64,000 bases of DNA from Mycolicibacterium sp. CBMA 226. GTDB lineage: Bacteria > Actinomycetota > Actinomycetes > Mycobacteriales > Mycobacteriaceae. A program made the position numbers and the translations under genes. This document shows positions 9,540 to 17,833 of the stretch, in pieces. Every line of letters starts with the position of its first letter. Positions within the stretch are counted from its first letter, which is position 1. The DNA lies in assembly GCF_009729075.1 (NCBI RefSeq), contig NZ_VTGY01000010.1:1-64000 (forward strand), given 5' to 3'. The notes below the pieces were generated by a model. That model did not search any database. It was not told the origin of the DNA and worked only from the letters and a program-made list of their open reading frames with translations.

Positions 9540-11000
9540 TCACGCAACCACCGTGGCAAACGTCTTCGACTCGAGGAACTCCTCGAGCCCCGCGGTTCCC
9601 ATCTCCCGCCCGATGCCCGACTGCTTGTAACCGCCGAACGGGCTGTCGGGACTGAAGTAGTTGCCGCCGTTGATGGAGAACGTCCCGGTCCGGATCCGGC
9701 GGGCCACCCTCAGCGCCCGATCCTGGCTGCCGAACACCGCGCCGGACAGGCCGTAGATGGAGTTGTTGGCAATGCGCACCGCGTCGTCGTCATCGTCGTA
9801 GGCGATCACCGCGAGCACCGGGCCGAAGACTTCTTCCTGTGCGATCTCGCTGTCGGGATCGACGTTCGTCAGCAGGGTCGGGGTGTAGAAGTAGCCAGGG
9901 TCGACCTTCTCGCCACCGGTCACGAGCGTCGCGCCGGCCTCGACCGCGCGCTTGACCATGCCGTCGACCTTGTCGCGTTGCTTCTCACTGATCAGTGGAC
10001 CCATGTAGGTCTTGGGATCGGCCGGATCGCCGTACCGGACCAGGCCGAAATTGTTCTTCACCATCTCGACGATCTCGTCCTGGTGGGCGCGCGGCACCAG
10101 CAGTCGCGACGTCAGGGCACAGCCCTGGCCGGCGTGCGTGACCATGCTGAAGGCCGTGAACAATGCGGCGGTGCTGAAATCGGCGTCGTCGAGCACGATC
10201 GCCGCGGACTTGCCGCCGAGTTCGAGGAAAACCCGCTTGAGGGTGTCGCTCGCGGCGGCCATGATGCGCCGGCCGGTGGGGGTGGATCCCGTGAACGTCA
10301 CCATGTCGACATCTGTACTGCTGGTCAGCGCCGCGCCGACGGTGGGATCGGCGCCGCTGAGCACGTTGACCACACCCGCCGGGATGTCGGTGTGGTTGGC
10401 GATCAGCTCCCCCAATGCCAGCGTGACCAGCGGGGTGTCCGGCGCACTCTTCAGGATGACGGTGCATCCCGCGGCCAGCGCCGGCGCCAACTTGGCCAGC
10501 GCCAACTGGTTCGGGTAGTTGTACGCGATGATCGCGGCCACGACTCCGCCGGCTTCCTTCTCCACCCAGCGGTGGTGCTGCATACCGCGAATCTCGACGT
10601 TGCCGAGGTCTTCGGCCATCGGATACGTCTTCAGCAGTTCGGCGTAGTAGCGCACGATGTCGATCGGCTGGTCGAGTTGCGCTCCGGCGCACAGCGCCGC
10701 GGTGGCTCCCACCTCCGCGGTGGTGAGCGCGGCGAGTTCGTCGCGGTGGTCCAGCAGGGCGCGATGGAACTGTTCCAGACAGTGCACCCGGAAGTCGGTG
10801 TTCGTCGACCAGTCCGTGGTGTCGAAGGCCCGGCGCGCGGCAGCCACCGCCGCCTCGGCATCGGCCACCGTGGCGTCGGGGGCATGGCCCAGCACTTCCC
10901 CGTTGGCAGGGTTGATGGAGGCGAACGTGCGCTCAGCTGTCTGGAGCCGACCGTCGATGAGTAGCCGTCGGCCGACTGCCTCAGCGGTACCCTGCGGCAT
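9540..11000 (-). CDS. NAD(P)-dependent aldehyde dehydrogenase
   Basis: 486-residue ALDH-superfamily enzyme oxidising an aldehyde to an acid. Cofactor-binding NYPNQ (161-165) and FTGSTPTGRR (236-245), catalytic Glu260 (FLELGGKS) and nucleophile Cys294 (GQGCALTSR) are present, and the length is normal. It starts with ATG after a GAGGAGG site. It lies 135 nt upstream of the yrbEA leader on the same strand, so it may share transcription with the mce operon. A GAGAAT-type operator (11018-11032) lies 17 nt before the start. The aldehyde substrate is unknown. Confidence 0.9.
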   Translation of the reverse strand: MPQGTAEAVGRRLLIDGRLQTAERTFASINPANGEVLGHAPDATVADAEAAVAAARRAFDTTDWSTNTDFRVHCLEQFHRALLDHRDELAALTTAEVGATAALCAGAQLDQPIDIVRYYAELLKTYPMAEDLGNVEIRGMQHHRWVEKEAGGVVAAIIAYNYPNQLALAKLAPALAAGCTVILKSAPDTPLVTLALGELIANHTDIPAGVVNVLSGADPTVGAALTSSTDVDMVTFTGSTPTGRRIMAAASDTLKRVFLELGGKSAAIVLDDADFSTAALFTAFSMVTHAGQGCALTSRLLVPRAHQDEIVEMVKNNFGLVRYGDPADPKTYMGPLISEKQRDKVDGMVKRAVEAGATLVTGGEKVDPGYFYTPTLLTNVDPDSEIAQEEVFGPVLAVIAYDDDDDAVRIANNSIYGLSGAVFGSQDRALRVARRIRTGTFSINGGNYFSPDSPFGGYKQSGIGREMGTAGLEEFLESKTFATVVA

Positions 11001-11017
11001 CCATCCTCCTCGTTCGC

Positions 11018-11032
11018 GGGAATGCCATTCTC
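11018..11032. promoter_or_regulatory. GAGAAT-N3-ATTCTC type operator upstream of ALDH
   Basis: GGGAATGCCATTCTC, one mismatch from the 6-3-6 inverted repeat found at other promoters here. It is 17 nt upstream of the ALDH ATG and just above its ribosome binding site, so binding would block transcription start or early elongation. It could control ALDH and, by read-through, the mce operon. Confidence 0.6.
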
Positions 11033-11111
11033 ATTTCATGGAAACATTACATTCAAGAACCGAGAATGTGAACGAGATACGCCGACGGATTTGCCTTCGG
11101 GGCTCTACCGT

Positions 11112-11663
11112 ATGTCTATGACGCCGCGAGCCTGGACCGCCGTGAAGAAGTTTGCAGTTCTCGCCGCGGCGGTCATCGTGGCCGGTATGGTGCCCCTCGC
11201 TGTCGCACCGCCGGCCACTGCCGACGAAAAGCCTTTGGGCGACAACAGTGCGCGCCTGAAGTTCTACGGGACCGAGCTCGGCGGCGGCCTGTTCGACGGG
11301 CGCACCCTGATCGGGAAACCGGCGGTCATCTGGTTCTGGTCGCCGCCGTCGCTGTGCGGGATCTGCCTGGCCGAGGCACCGGTGATCAGCCGGGTAGCGG
11401 CGGCGAATCCGCAGGTCAGCTTCCTCGGAGTCGCAGGGCGCGGAGCAGTCGGAAGCATGCGCAGCATCGTCGCCGACAACAATCTGAAGTTCCCCAACCT
11501 GACGGACGCCAACGGCCAGCTGTGGCAGGCCTTCTTCGTGCCGTGGCCGCCAGCGTGGGCGTTCATCCGCCCCGACGGCGACGGCTACCTCATCAACGAC
11601 ATCACCGCACCGATGACCGAAGATGTGCTGTCGGCGCGGGTGGCCGCACTGACCGCCCCCTGA
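11112..11663 (+). CDS. Secreted thioredoxin/TlpA-like protein
   Basis: 183 residues. A Sec signal peptide (basic MSMTPRAWTAVKK, hydrophobic core, cleavage after ...PPATA about residue 37) precedes a redoxin/DsbF-like domain with the CxxC motif CGIC at about residues 81-84 in WSPPSLCGIC. It resembles mycobacterial Mpt53/DsbF extracytoplasmic thiol-disulfide proteins. ATG at 11112 was chosen because it begins the signal peptide; an in-frame extension upstream lacks one. It is divergent from the ALDH gene and 42 nt past an ACATTC/GAATGT repeat (11049-11069). Confidence 0.82.
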   Translation: MSMTPRAWTAVKKFAVLAAAVIVAGMVPLAVAPPATADEKPLGDNSARLKFYGTELGGGLFDGRTLIGKPAVIWFWSPPSLCGICLAEAPVISRVAAANPQVSFLGVAGRGAVGSMRSIVADNNLKFPNLTDANGQLWQAFFVPWPPAWAFIRPDGDGYLINDITAPMTEDVLSARVAALTAP

Positions 11664-11691
11664 CGCGGTGCAGTCGGCTCACCAGATGGGC

Positions 11692-11706
11692 GAGAATGTT
11701 ATTCTC
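11692..11706. promoter_or_regulatory. GAGAAT-N3-ATTCTC operator upstream of DUF732 gene
   Basis: GAGAATGTTATTCTC is a perfect 6-3-6 inverted repeat in the gap between the thioredoxin-like gene and the DUF732 gene, 56 nt before the chosen GTG. A second perfect inverted repeat CCTGTCG-CT-CGACAGG follows at 11719-11734. Confidence 0.7.
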
Positions 11707-11762
11707 ATGATTTGAGAGCCTGTCGCTCGACAGGTCGGTACACCACCCTGACGGAGCTGCCG

Positions 11763-12164
11763 GTGATCGCCCTCCACCTCCGCGGACTCGCGTTCGCCGC
11801 CTGCCTCACTGCCGCCGCCATAACGGCGCCCCTGGCCGCCGCGGATCAGGGCGAGGACTACCTCCTGCAGGAGCTGCGGAAGACCAACCTCAAGTGGATG
11901 GCGCCGGGCGGCGAACCGGAAATTCTGGGGATCGGCTACGACATCTGCAACGACTGGGCTGGCGGAGTGCCGTACGCGGACGAGGTCGCCGGTCGCATCG
12001 GCCCGCCCGGTTGGTGGTCACAGCGCAACGCCCGGTTCTTCATCGCACTGTCGACACGGTCGTTATGCCCGGGGTTCTTCCTGAACAAGGTCCCGCCGGC
12101 TGATCAGGAACTGATCGTGCAGCCCAAGCCCACCTGGCCGCCGGACCCGCTGCCACGGAACTGA
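11763..12164 (+). CDS. Secreted DUF732-family protein
   Basis: 133 residues of unknown function. A signal peptide (hydrophobic LRGLAFAACLTAAAITAPLA, cleavage near AAA-DQ) is followed by a short helical domain with two Cys (YDICNDW and SLCPGF) in the spacing of the mycobacterial DUF732 family. GTG 11763 was chosen for the GGAG at 11753-11756 and because it places the signal at the very N-terminus; a TTG at 11712 would overlap the operator region. Context suggests an envelope protein co-regulated with the catabolic genes. Confidence 0.72.
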   Translation: MIALHLRGLAFAACLTAAAITAPLAAADQGEDYLLQELRKTNLKWMAPGGEPEILGIGYDICNDWAGGVPYADEVAGRIGPPGWWSQRNARFFIALSTRSLCPGFFLNKVPPADQELIVQPKPTWPPDPLPRN

Positions 12165-12193
12165 CCGCCCGACACAAGACACCCGAAGACGAA

Positions 12194-12229
12194 GATGGCG
12201 CCGCCGGCGGTTTCGCCGGCAGCGCCATC
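12194..12229. terminator. Bidirectional terminator hairpin
   Basis: A 16-nt arm (12194-12209) pairs with 12214-12229 around a GTTT loop with a single mismatch. It lies between the convergent DUF732 gene and amidohydrolase gene, where a shared terminator is expected. No T-run. Confidence 0.7.
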
Positions 12230-12246
12230 TCGCGGGTGACGTCGGC

Positions 12247-13437
12247 TCAGACCGTGACGAGCCGGGAGAGGTTGCCGCCCATGATCTTTGCCTGGTCGTC
12301 GACCGGCAGGTGCTGCAGCGCGGTCACGTAGTGCGTCGGCTCGGCCAGGCCTTCCGGGTGTGGCCAGTCGGAACCGTAGAGCACCTGATCCACGCCCACG
12401 AGGTTGATCAGGTCGTCGATGCCCTCCTCATAGAAGGGGCTGACGTGGATGCGGTTCTTGATCTCCTCCATCGGATTACCGAGGAACGCCTCGGGCGCCT
12501 TCTTGTAGACCTCGGCCATCTGGTCGAGCAACGGGAACATCCACTTGGACCCGGCCTCGACGATGCCGACCTTCAGCCCGGGATGACGGAACAGCGCGCC
12601 GTGGATCACCCACGAGGCCACCGCATCCTGGATCGGGCGCCACTCATTGAGTATGGCCATCGCGTTGGTCTGGAACGGCAACATCTCCTGCGCCGCGCCG
12701 TCCCACTCGGAGGTGTATCGGGAGTAGCCGCTGTCGGACGAGTGCATTCCGATGAAGACGTCGTACTCGACGCACTTGGCCCAGAACGGATCGAACTCGG
12801 GCAGCGCGAACGACCGCGGCCCGCGGAAGCCGGGCACCGGCGCCGGGCGGACCAGGATGGCGCGCGCACCCCGCTTGACACACCATTCGAGCTCCTCGAT
12901 GGCCTTCTCGACGATGGGGAGCGTGATCACCGGAGTGGTGAAGATGCGGTTCTTGTAGTTGAAGCCCCACACCTCGTCCAGCCACTGGTTGAGCGAGTGG
13001 ATGAGGACGTGGATGGCGACCGGATCGTCGCGCAGCCGTTCCTCGATCAGGCTGGCCAGCGTCGGGAACATCAGCGTGCGATCGAGACCCAGCTGGTCCA
13101 TGAGCTCGAGCCGCGGCGCGGGCTCGAAGAAGGCCGGGATGGCCTTCATGGGTTCACCGAAGAGCTCACGCCGGGTCTTGCCCTCGGGGTTGCCGTACTT
13201 GAAGTACTCCTCCCAGGCACCCGGCCGCGCCACGACCGAGAACGTGGGGTTCGGGATGTAGTTGCTGATCTGACCCCGGATCGCGATCTTGGTGCGTCCG
13301 TTGACCTCGACGTACTGGACGACGTCCTTGTACTCCTTGGGGAGGTACTTGGTCAGCGCCTCCGGCGGCTCGTAGAGGTGGTTGTCCGCGTCGAACAGCG
13401 GAAACGGAATATCGACCCGATGCGACAGTTGTCCCAT
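12247..13437 (-). CDS. Amidohydrolase-2 family metal-dependent hydrolase/decarboxylase
   Basis: 396-residue TIM-barrel protein of the PF04909 type. The N-terminal metal motif DADNH (about residues 16-20), VGIVEAGSKW and the C-terminal GSDWPHPEG are family signatures. Relatives include decarboxylases and hydrolases of aromatic or cyclic acids; the reaction here is unknown. ATG follows an AAGGAG site. A perfect 19-nt palindrome lies 20 nt before the start. It is one of four proteins of this family in the window, all next to oxidation and CoA genes. Confidence 0.85.
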   Translation of the reverse strand: MGQLSHRVDIPFPLFDADNHLYEPPEALTKYLPKEYKDVVQYVEVNGRTKIAIRGQISNYIPNPTFSVVARPGAWEEYFKYGNPEGKTRRELFGEPMKAIPAFFEPAPRLELMDQLGLDRTLMFPTLASLIEERLRDDPVAIHVLIHSLNQWLDEVWGFNYKNRIFTTPVITLPIVEKAIEELEWCVKRGARAILVRPAPVPGFRGPRSFALPEFDPFWAKCVEYDVFIGMHSSDSGYSRYTSEWDGAAQEMLPFQTNAMAILNEWRPIQDAVASWVIHGALFRHPGLKVGIVEAGSKWMFPLLDQMAEVYKKAPEAFLGNPMEEIKNRIHVSPFYEEGIDDLINLVGVDQVLYGSDWPHPEGLAEPTHYVTALQHLPVDDQAKIMGGNLSRLVTV

Positions 13438-13457
13438 GAAATTCTCCTTCGCGATTC

Positions 13458-13476
13458 ATGAGAATCTTATTCTCAT
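13458..13476. promoter_or_regulatory. Perfect ATGAGAAT-N3-ATTCTCAT operator upstream of amidohydrolase
   Basis: ATGAGAATCTTATTCTCAT, a perfect 8-3-8 palindrome in the 85-nt gap after the tetR stop, 20 nt upstream of the amidohydrolase ATG. It is one of the two best copies of the repeated operator. Confidence 0.75.
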
Positions 13477-13522
13477 GTAGCGCGAACACGCAATCACTTG
13501 CCTGCGGTTGACGACAGGGCGA

Positions 13523-14113
13523 CTAGCTGTCGGCGGCGGGATCGAGCTTGCGCAGGTGCCGATCGAAGTACGCGAGGATCTCATCGTGGCCGACCGAGAC
13601 CCCGAGAGCGGCCTCCATTGTCAGCAGCTGCGACATCCCCACGATCAGGGAGATCGCGACGATCGGCGGCAGCTCGTCGGCATCGACGCCGTGCTTCGCC
13701 AGAACCGATCCGACGAGCTCGGCCTGCCCCTCGAGGAACTGCTGCGCGGCGCCGGCGATCTCGGTTCCAAGCTCTTTGCGGTGGTTGGCCAGCGCCGCAT
13801 ATTCCATGATCAGCGCGGTATCACGGTTCTCGATGAGGAAGGTCCACAGCGCCCGCAGCGGATTCGGCGCCAGCAGAATCATCGACTGGGCCGCAAGCCC
13901 TTGCTCGGTCCGGCGCCGGAACGCGGCGAGGAACAGATCGTCCATGGTGCGGAAGTAGTAGTGCACCAGTTGCGGTTTGAGGCCGGCCCGTTCGGCGACC
14001 CGCCGCGACGTCACCGCGGCGTACCCCTCGTCGAGCATCAACGCCTCGGCGGCGTCGAGTAGAGCCCCGCGGTTCTTCGCCTCGGGTCCACCGATCCTTC
14101 TTTCCGATGCCAT
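13523..14113 (-). CDS. TetR-family transcriptional regulator
   Basis: 196 residues. N-terminal helix-turn-helix (LLDAAEALMLDEGYAAVTSR-RVAERAGLKPQLVHYYF, about 19-58) and an all-helical ligand domain. ATG 14113 (MASERR) was chosen because it starts just before the DNA-binding domain; the longer open frame would run into the P450 promoter. It is divergent from the P450 at 14258, with a 6-3-6 inverted repeat (14208-14222) between them as likely operator. Because the amidohydrolase with the best GAGAAT palindrome lies directly downstream, it is also one candidate reader of that motif. Confidence 0.88.
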   Translation of the reverse strand: MASERRIGGPEAKNRGALLDAAEALMLDEGYAAVTSRRVAERAGLKPQLVHYYFRTMDDLFLAAFRRRTEQGLAAQSMILLAPNPLRALWTFLIENRDTALIMEYAALANHRKELGTEIAGAAQQFLEGQAELVGSVLAKHGVDADELPPIVAISLIVGMSQLLTMEAALGVSVGHDEILAYFDRHLRKLDPAADS

Positions 14114-14207
14114 GCCGTCACAGTCCGTTCTCGATCGCCGCCGCGCCGATCGTAATTGTCCACATCCCGTCGTGTGACCTTGACCACGCCACATCCAGAT
14201 GCTAAGC

Positions 14208-14222
14208 AAGTGCCCAGCACTT
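14208..14222. promoter_or_regulatory. AAGTGC-N3-GCACTT inverted repeat between tetR and P450
   Basis: AAGTGCCCAGCACTT, a perfect 6-3-6 inverted repeat in the 144-nt divergent promoter region, 35 nt before the P450 ATG and 94 nt before the tetR ATG. Its location and form suit autoregulation by the adjacent TetR protein. Confidence 0.55.
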
Positions 14223-14257
14223 TGGTTGCAAATCGATGCCGGGAGGCCAGCCCACAC

Positions 14258-15544
14258 ATGACGAACTTCGACGAGGTCGACTACTACACCGACCAGTCAC
14301 TGGTGCCAGACCCGCACCCGTACTTCGACCATCTGCGCAGCAAGTGCCCGGTGACCAGGGAAACGCACTACGGCGTCGTGGCCGTCACCGGCTGGGAAGA
14401 GGCGAACGCCGTCTACAAGGACGCCGACTCGTTCTCGGCATGCGTGGCCGTGACCGGGCCGTTCACCCCGCTGCCGTTCACACCTGAGGGCGACGACATC
14501 TGCGCCCAGCTCGCCGAGCACCGCACCGCCATCCCGATGTTCGAGCACATGATCACCATGGATCCCCCCGAGCACACGCGCGCCCGTTCGCTGCTGTCCC
14601 GGCTGCTGACGCCCAAGCGCCTCAAGGAAAACGAAGATTTCATGTGGCGGCTCGCCGACCGCCACATCGACGAGTTCATCGCCGACGGCAAATGCGAGTT
14701 CCTGGCCTCGTACGCGCGGCCGTTCTCGCTACTCGTCGTCGCCGACCTGCTCGGCGTCCCCGAGGAGGACCACGAGGAGTTCCGCCAAGCCTTCGGCGCC
14801 GAGCGCCCCGGCACTCGCGTCGGCGCACTCGACCATGAACCACTTGCGTCGAACCCGCTGGAATGGGCCGACGAAAAGGTCGGCCAGTATCTCGAAGACC
14901 GCCGCAGCCACCCCCGCGACGACGTGCTGACCTCGCTGGCCACGGCCAAGTACGAGGACGGCTCGACGCCCGAGATCAGCGACGTCGTCAAGACCGCGAC
15001 GTTCCTCTTCGGCGCCGGCCAGGAGACGACGGCGAAGCTGCTCACCGCCGCGATGCGCTTCCTCGGCGAGCAGCCCGAGCTACAAAGGCGGCTGCGCGAG
15101 GACCGCAGCCGTATCCCGAACTTCGTCGAGGAGTGTCTGCGCATGGAAAGCCCGGTCAAGACGCTGCACCGGCTGGCGCGTAAGTCGACGAAGGTCGGCG
15201 ACGTGGACGCCCCGGCCGGCACCATCGTCATGATCAGCCCCGGCGCGGTCAATCGCGACCCGCGCCGATTCGACCAGCCCCACGAATTCCAGTTGGACCG
15301 CAAGAACGTTCGCGAACACCTGGCCTTCAGCCGGGGTGTGCACTCCTGCCCGGGGGCACCGCTGGCCCGCGTCGAGGGCCGGGTGTCGCTGGAGCGGATT
15401 CTGGATCGCCTGGGCGACATCCAGCTCGACGAAGCCGCCCATGGCCCGGAGGGCGAGCGGCGGTACAACTACGAGCCGACCTTCGTCCTGCGCGGCGTGA
15501 CCGATCTGCACATCAACTTCACGCCCCTGGCGGCCAAGGCCTGA
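14258..15544 (+). CDS. Cytochrome P450
   Basis: 428-residue soluble bacterial P450 monooxygenase. I-helix oxygen-activation motif GAGQETT, K-helix ExxR (EECLRME), and heme loop FSRGVHSCPG with ligand Cys at about residue 364. ATG 14258 follows GGGAGG; longer in-frame starts overlap the tetR promoter. It has no adjacent ferredoxin gene and is clearly related to the P450 at 36948 (same length, same VTREHYGV-type N-terminus and SxxRYNY/RRYQY C-terminus), which does. A CoA-transferase follows in convergent orientation. Confidence 0.93.
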   Translation: MTNFDEVDYYTDQSLVPDPHPYFDHLRSKCPVTRETHYGVVAVTGWEEANAVYKDADSFSACVAVTGPFTPLPFTPEGDDICAQLAEHRTAIPMFEHMITMDPPEHTRARSLLSRLLTPKRLKENEDFMWRLADRHIDEFIADGKCEFLASYARPFSLLVVADLLGVPEEDHEEFRQAFGAERPGTRVGALDHEPLASNPLEWADEKVGQYLEDRRSHPRDDVLTSLATAKYEDGSTPEISDVVKTATFLFGAGQETTAKLLTAAMRFLGEQPELQRRLREDRSRIPNFVEECLRMESPVKTLHRLARKSTKVGDVDAPAGTIVMISPGAVNRDPRRFDQPHEFQLDRKNVREHLAFSRGVHSCPGAPLARVEGRVSLERILDRLGDIQLDEAAHGPEGERRYNYEPTFVLRGVTDLHINFTPLAAKA

Positions 15545-15584
15545 GCACGCACCACAGGGTGAGTGACACCGCGAATGTGCGATC

Positions 15585-15631
15585 CGGAGGCCTCAACTTT
15601 CCTTGCCGGTCAAGGAAAGTTGACGCCTCCG
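15585..15631. terminator. Long bidirectional terminator hairpin
   Basis: A 21-nt arm (15585-15605) pairs with 15611-15631 around the 5-nt loop CCGGT with one mismatch. It lies between the convergent P450 and CoA-transferase genes. The stem is unusually long for a mycobacterial terminator. Confidence 0.75.
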
Positions 15632-15664
15632 ATTCGCAAGTGCCACCGGAGGACCCGCGCTCCT

Positions 15665-16870
15665 TTACGTAACCGCGCCGGCCGACTTGAGTTCGATGAT
15701 CCGGTCCCAGTCAATCCCGAGCTCCAACAGGATCTCCTCGGTCTGCTCGGCGAAACCGGGCGCGGGGCCGGTCTGCGGCGGGGCGACGTCGAATTGCACT
15801 GGGTTGGCCACCAATTCGAGCTCACCTGCCTGCACCAGGTAGTCGTTCGCGCGGACCTGCGCGTCCTCGGCGGCCTGCAGGGTGTCCTGGACCGGGGCCC
15901 ACGGACCGGAGAGGGTGGCGAACCGCTCCCGCCACTCCGCCAGCGTCTTGGTCGCCATCGCCTTGCCCAGAATCTCCACGGCCACTGCGGTATTGGCCGC
16001 GATGTCCTGCGCCGTCGCGAACCGCGGATCGTCGATGTACTCGTCGAGCTCCATGTGCCGGCACACGTCGGCCCAGAACTTGGTCGGCTGCATCATCACC
16101 AGCGAGATGATCCGCCCGTCGGCCGTTTCGTAAAGGCCGACAAGGGGATTGACGGGCGAACCATGGACCCCAGGGGCCGGCGCCGCCATCAGCTGGCCGA
16201 GGTGCGATGTGAGCGCAACGGTGTGCCCCATGGACCACAGGCCACTGCCCAGCAGCGAGACGTCGACGACCGACGGCACGCCTGTGCGCTCCCGCTTGAA
16301 AAGTGCCGCCGCGATGCCGCCGGCCAGATTGGTCCCGGAAATAGTGTCGCCGTAGGCCGGTCCCGGCGGGGCGATCATGCCGGGCATACCGGGTGGCGTG
16401 ATGGTCGCCGCGGTACCGGCCCGGCACCAGAACGCCGTCATGTCGTAGCCGCCCTTTTCGGACTCGGCCCCGCGCGGACCCAGGGCGCTCCCGCGCGCAT
16501 AGATGATCGCCGGGTTGACGGCCCGGATGTCGTCGACATCGATGCCGAACTTCTTTCGGTGACCGGGCAGGAAGCTGGTCAGGAAGACATCGGCACGGCG
16601 CGCGAGCTCCAGCAGGACCTCGCGGCCCTCGGGCAGCGCCATGTCGAGCCCGATACTCCGCTTGCCGCGGTTGGCGTGCTCGATGTTGGGATTCGGGTCA
16701 CCCTCGACGCGCAGTGTGCCGGTCTGCCGGAGGCCGCGCTGCGGGTCACCGGTCACCGCGTGCTCGACCTTGATCACGTCGGCACCCCATTCGCCCAGTA
16801 CCGCACCGCCCGACGGCACGAAGCCATACATCGCGACCTCCAGCACTCGGACACCATCCAAGGGCCCCAT
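15665..16870 (-). CDS. Type III CoA-transferase (CaiB/BaiF family)
   Basis: 401 residues. The N-terminal PLDGVRVLEV, EWGADVIKVE and NRGKRSIGLD blocks are family signatures; the nucleophilic Asp is expected in AYGDTISG (about residue 172). It transfers CoA between an acyl-CoA and a carboxylate and would activate or recycle acid intermediates. It stands alone between a terminator and its own promoter. A degenerate copy of the GAGAAT repeat is 17 nt upstream, the same distance as at ALDH. Relatives include racemases, so CoA transfer is probable rather than certain. Confidence 0.87.
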   Translation of the reverse strand: MGPLDGVRVLEVAMYGFVPSGGAVLGEWGADVIKVEHAVTGDPQRGLRQTGTLRVEGDPNPNIEHANRGKRSIGLDMALPEGREVLLELARRADVFLTSFLPGHRKKFGIDVDDIRAVNPAIIYARGSALGPRGAESEKGGYDMTAFWCRAGTAATITPPGMPGMIAPPGPAYGDTISGTNLAGGIAAALFKRERTGVPSVVDVSLLGSGLWSMGHTVALTSHLGQLMAAPAPGVHGSPVNPLVGLYETADGRIISLVMMQPTKFWADVCRHMELDEYIDDPRFATAQDIAANTAVAVEILGKAMATKTLAEWRERFATLSGPWAPVQDTLQAAEDAQVRANDYLVQAGELELVANPVQFDVAPPQTGPAPGFAEQTEEILLELGIDWDRIIELKSAGAVT

Positions 16871-16887
16871 CCGACCTCCTCTGATCC

Positions 16888-16902
16888 GGAAATGTCATTC
16901 TG
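16888..16902. promoter_or_regulatory. Degenerate GAGAAT-type operator upstream of CoA-transferase
   Basis: GGAAATGTCATTCTG matches the repeated 6-3-6 motif with three mismatches and the same N3 spacing. It is 17 nt upstream of the CoA-transferase ATG. A wider imperfect inverted repeat (CGGAAATG/CAATTCCG) surrounds it. Weak, kept because of its position. Confidence 0.35.
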
Positions 16903-17054
16903 CAATTCCGGCAATCGTACTCGCATAAAGTCGCATTTCCGATGGGTATCCGACTTCTGGACTGATCGTCTCCCGAACGCCCACCCCACCCACTCGCAGA
17001 ATCGATGCAGGTGAAATCGCCAATCGACGGCTCTATTGCGGGATATCGAAGGTG

Positions 17055-17069
17055 GAGAGTATCGTTCTC
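17055..17069. promoter_or_regulatory. GAGAAT-type operator upstream of SDR-P450 operon
   Basis: GAGAGTATCGTTCTC, two mismatches from the consensus with matching N3 spacing, 48 nt upstream of the SDR GTG. It would control the SDR, mycofactocin-type SDR, ferredoxin and P450 genes that follow closely. Confidence 0.5.
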
Positions 17070-17117
17070 AAAATCGGAAGGGAGATTTCTCTCAGTGATC
17101 TACATCGGTAGCCTGTC

Positions 17118-17816
17118 GTGAAGAATGCTGTCGTTACCGGAGGCGGGTCCGGCATTGGTCGCGCCATCGTGGCACGCCTACGCGCCGACGGCCTGAACGT
17201 CGCGACCCTCGACCTCAACCCGTCGGACGACGAATTCGGCTTCACCGCCGATGTCACCGATCGAGCTCAGGTCGACGCCGCGCTCGACGGCATCCGCGAG
17301 AAGCTCGGGCCCGTCACCGTGCTGGTGAACTCCGCCGGACTCGAGAAGTTCAAGCGGTTCACCGACCTGGAATTCCGGGACTGGCAACGCGTCATCGACG
17401 TCAACCTCAACGGTGTCTTCCACTGCATCCAGGCGGTACTGCCGGACATGCTGGAAGCGGGCTGGGGCCGCATCGTCAACATCTCGTCGTCGAGCACCCA
17501 CTCCGGGCAGCCCTACATGTCGCCGTACGTGGCCGCCAAGTCGGCCGTCAACGGACTGACCAAATCGCTGGCGCTGGAGTACGGACCGTCCGGCATCACC
17601 GTCAACGCCGTGCCCCCCGGCTTCATCGACACCCCCATGCTGCGCAAGTCCGAAGAGCGCGGGTATCTGAAGGTCCAGCAGAGCATCGATGCGACGCCCG
17701 TGCGCCGCATCGGCCGGCCCGAAGACATCGCCGCCGCGTGCGCGTTCCTGATCTCCGAAGAGGCCGGTTACATCACGGGACAGATTCTGGGCGTCAACGG
17801 CGGACGAAACACCTAG
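17118..17816 (+). CDS. Short-chain dehydrogenase/reductase
   Basis: 232-residue classical SDR. Cofactor motif TGGGSGIG (about 7-14), VNSAG, and the catalytic Ser...Tyr-x3-Lys set (ISSSST...YVAAK). It begins with GTG; no strong ribosome binding site is visible. First gene of a plus-strand cluster with a second SDR 17 nt downstream, ferredoxin and P450. It probably oxidises a hydroxyl created by a P450, or acts on a hydroxyacyl-CoA; the substrate is unknown. Confidence 0.88.
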   Translation: MKNAVVTGGGSGIGRAIVARLRADGLNVATLDLNPSDDEFGFTADVTDRAQVDAALDGIREKLGPVTVLVNSAGLEKFKRFTDLEFRDWQRVIDVNLNGVFHCIQAVLPDMLEAGWGRIVNISSSSTHSGQPYMSPYVAAKSAVNGLTKSLALEYGPSGITVNAVPPGFIDTPMLRKSEERGYLKVQQSIDATPVRRIGRPEDIAAACAFLISEEAGYITGQILGVNGGRNT

Positions 17817-17833
17817 CAAGGGAAGGCTTTTCA

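Noticed and set aside
8424..10964. Very long plus-strand open frame opposite yrbEA and ALDH
   Set aside because: Composition is Arg/His/Asp-rich without domains; it mirrors high-GC third positions of the real minus-strand genes.
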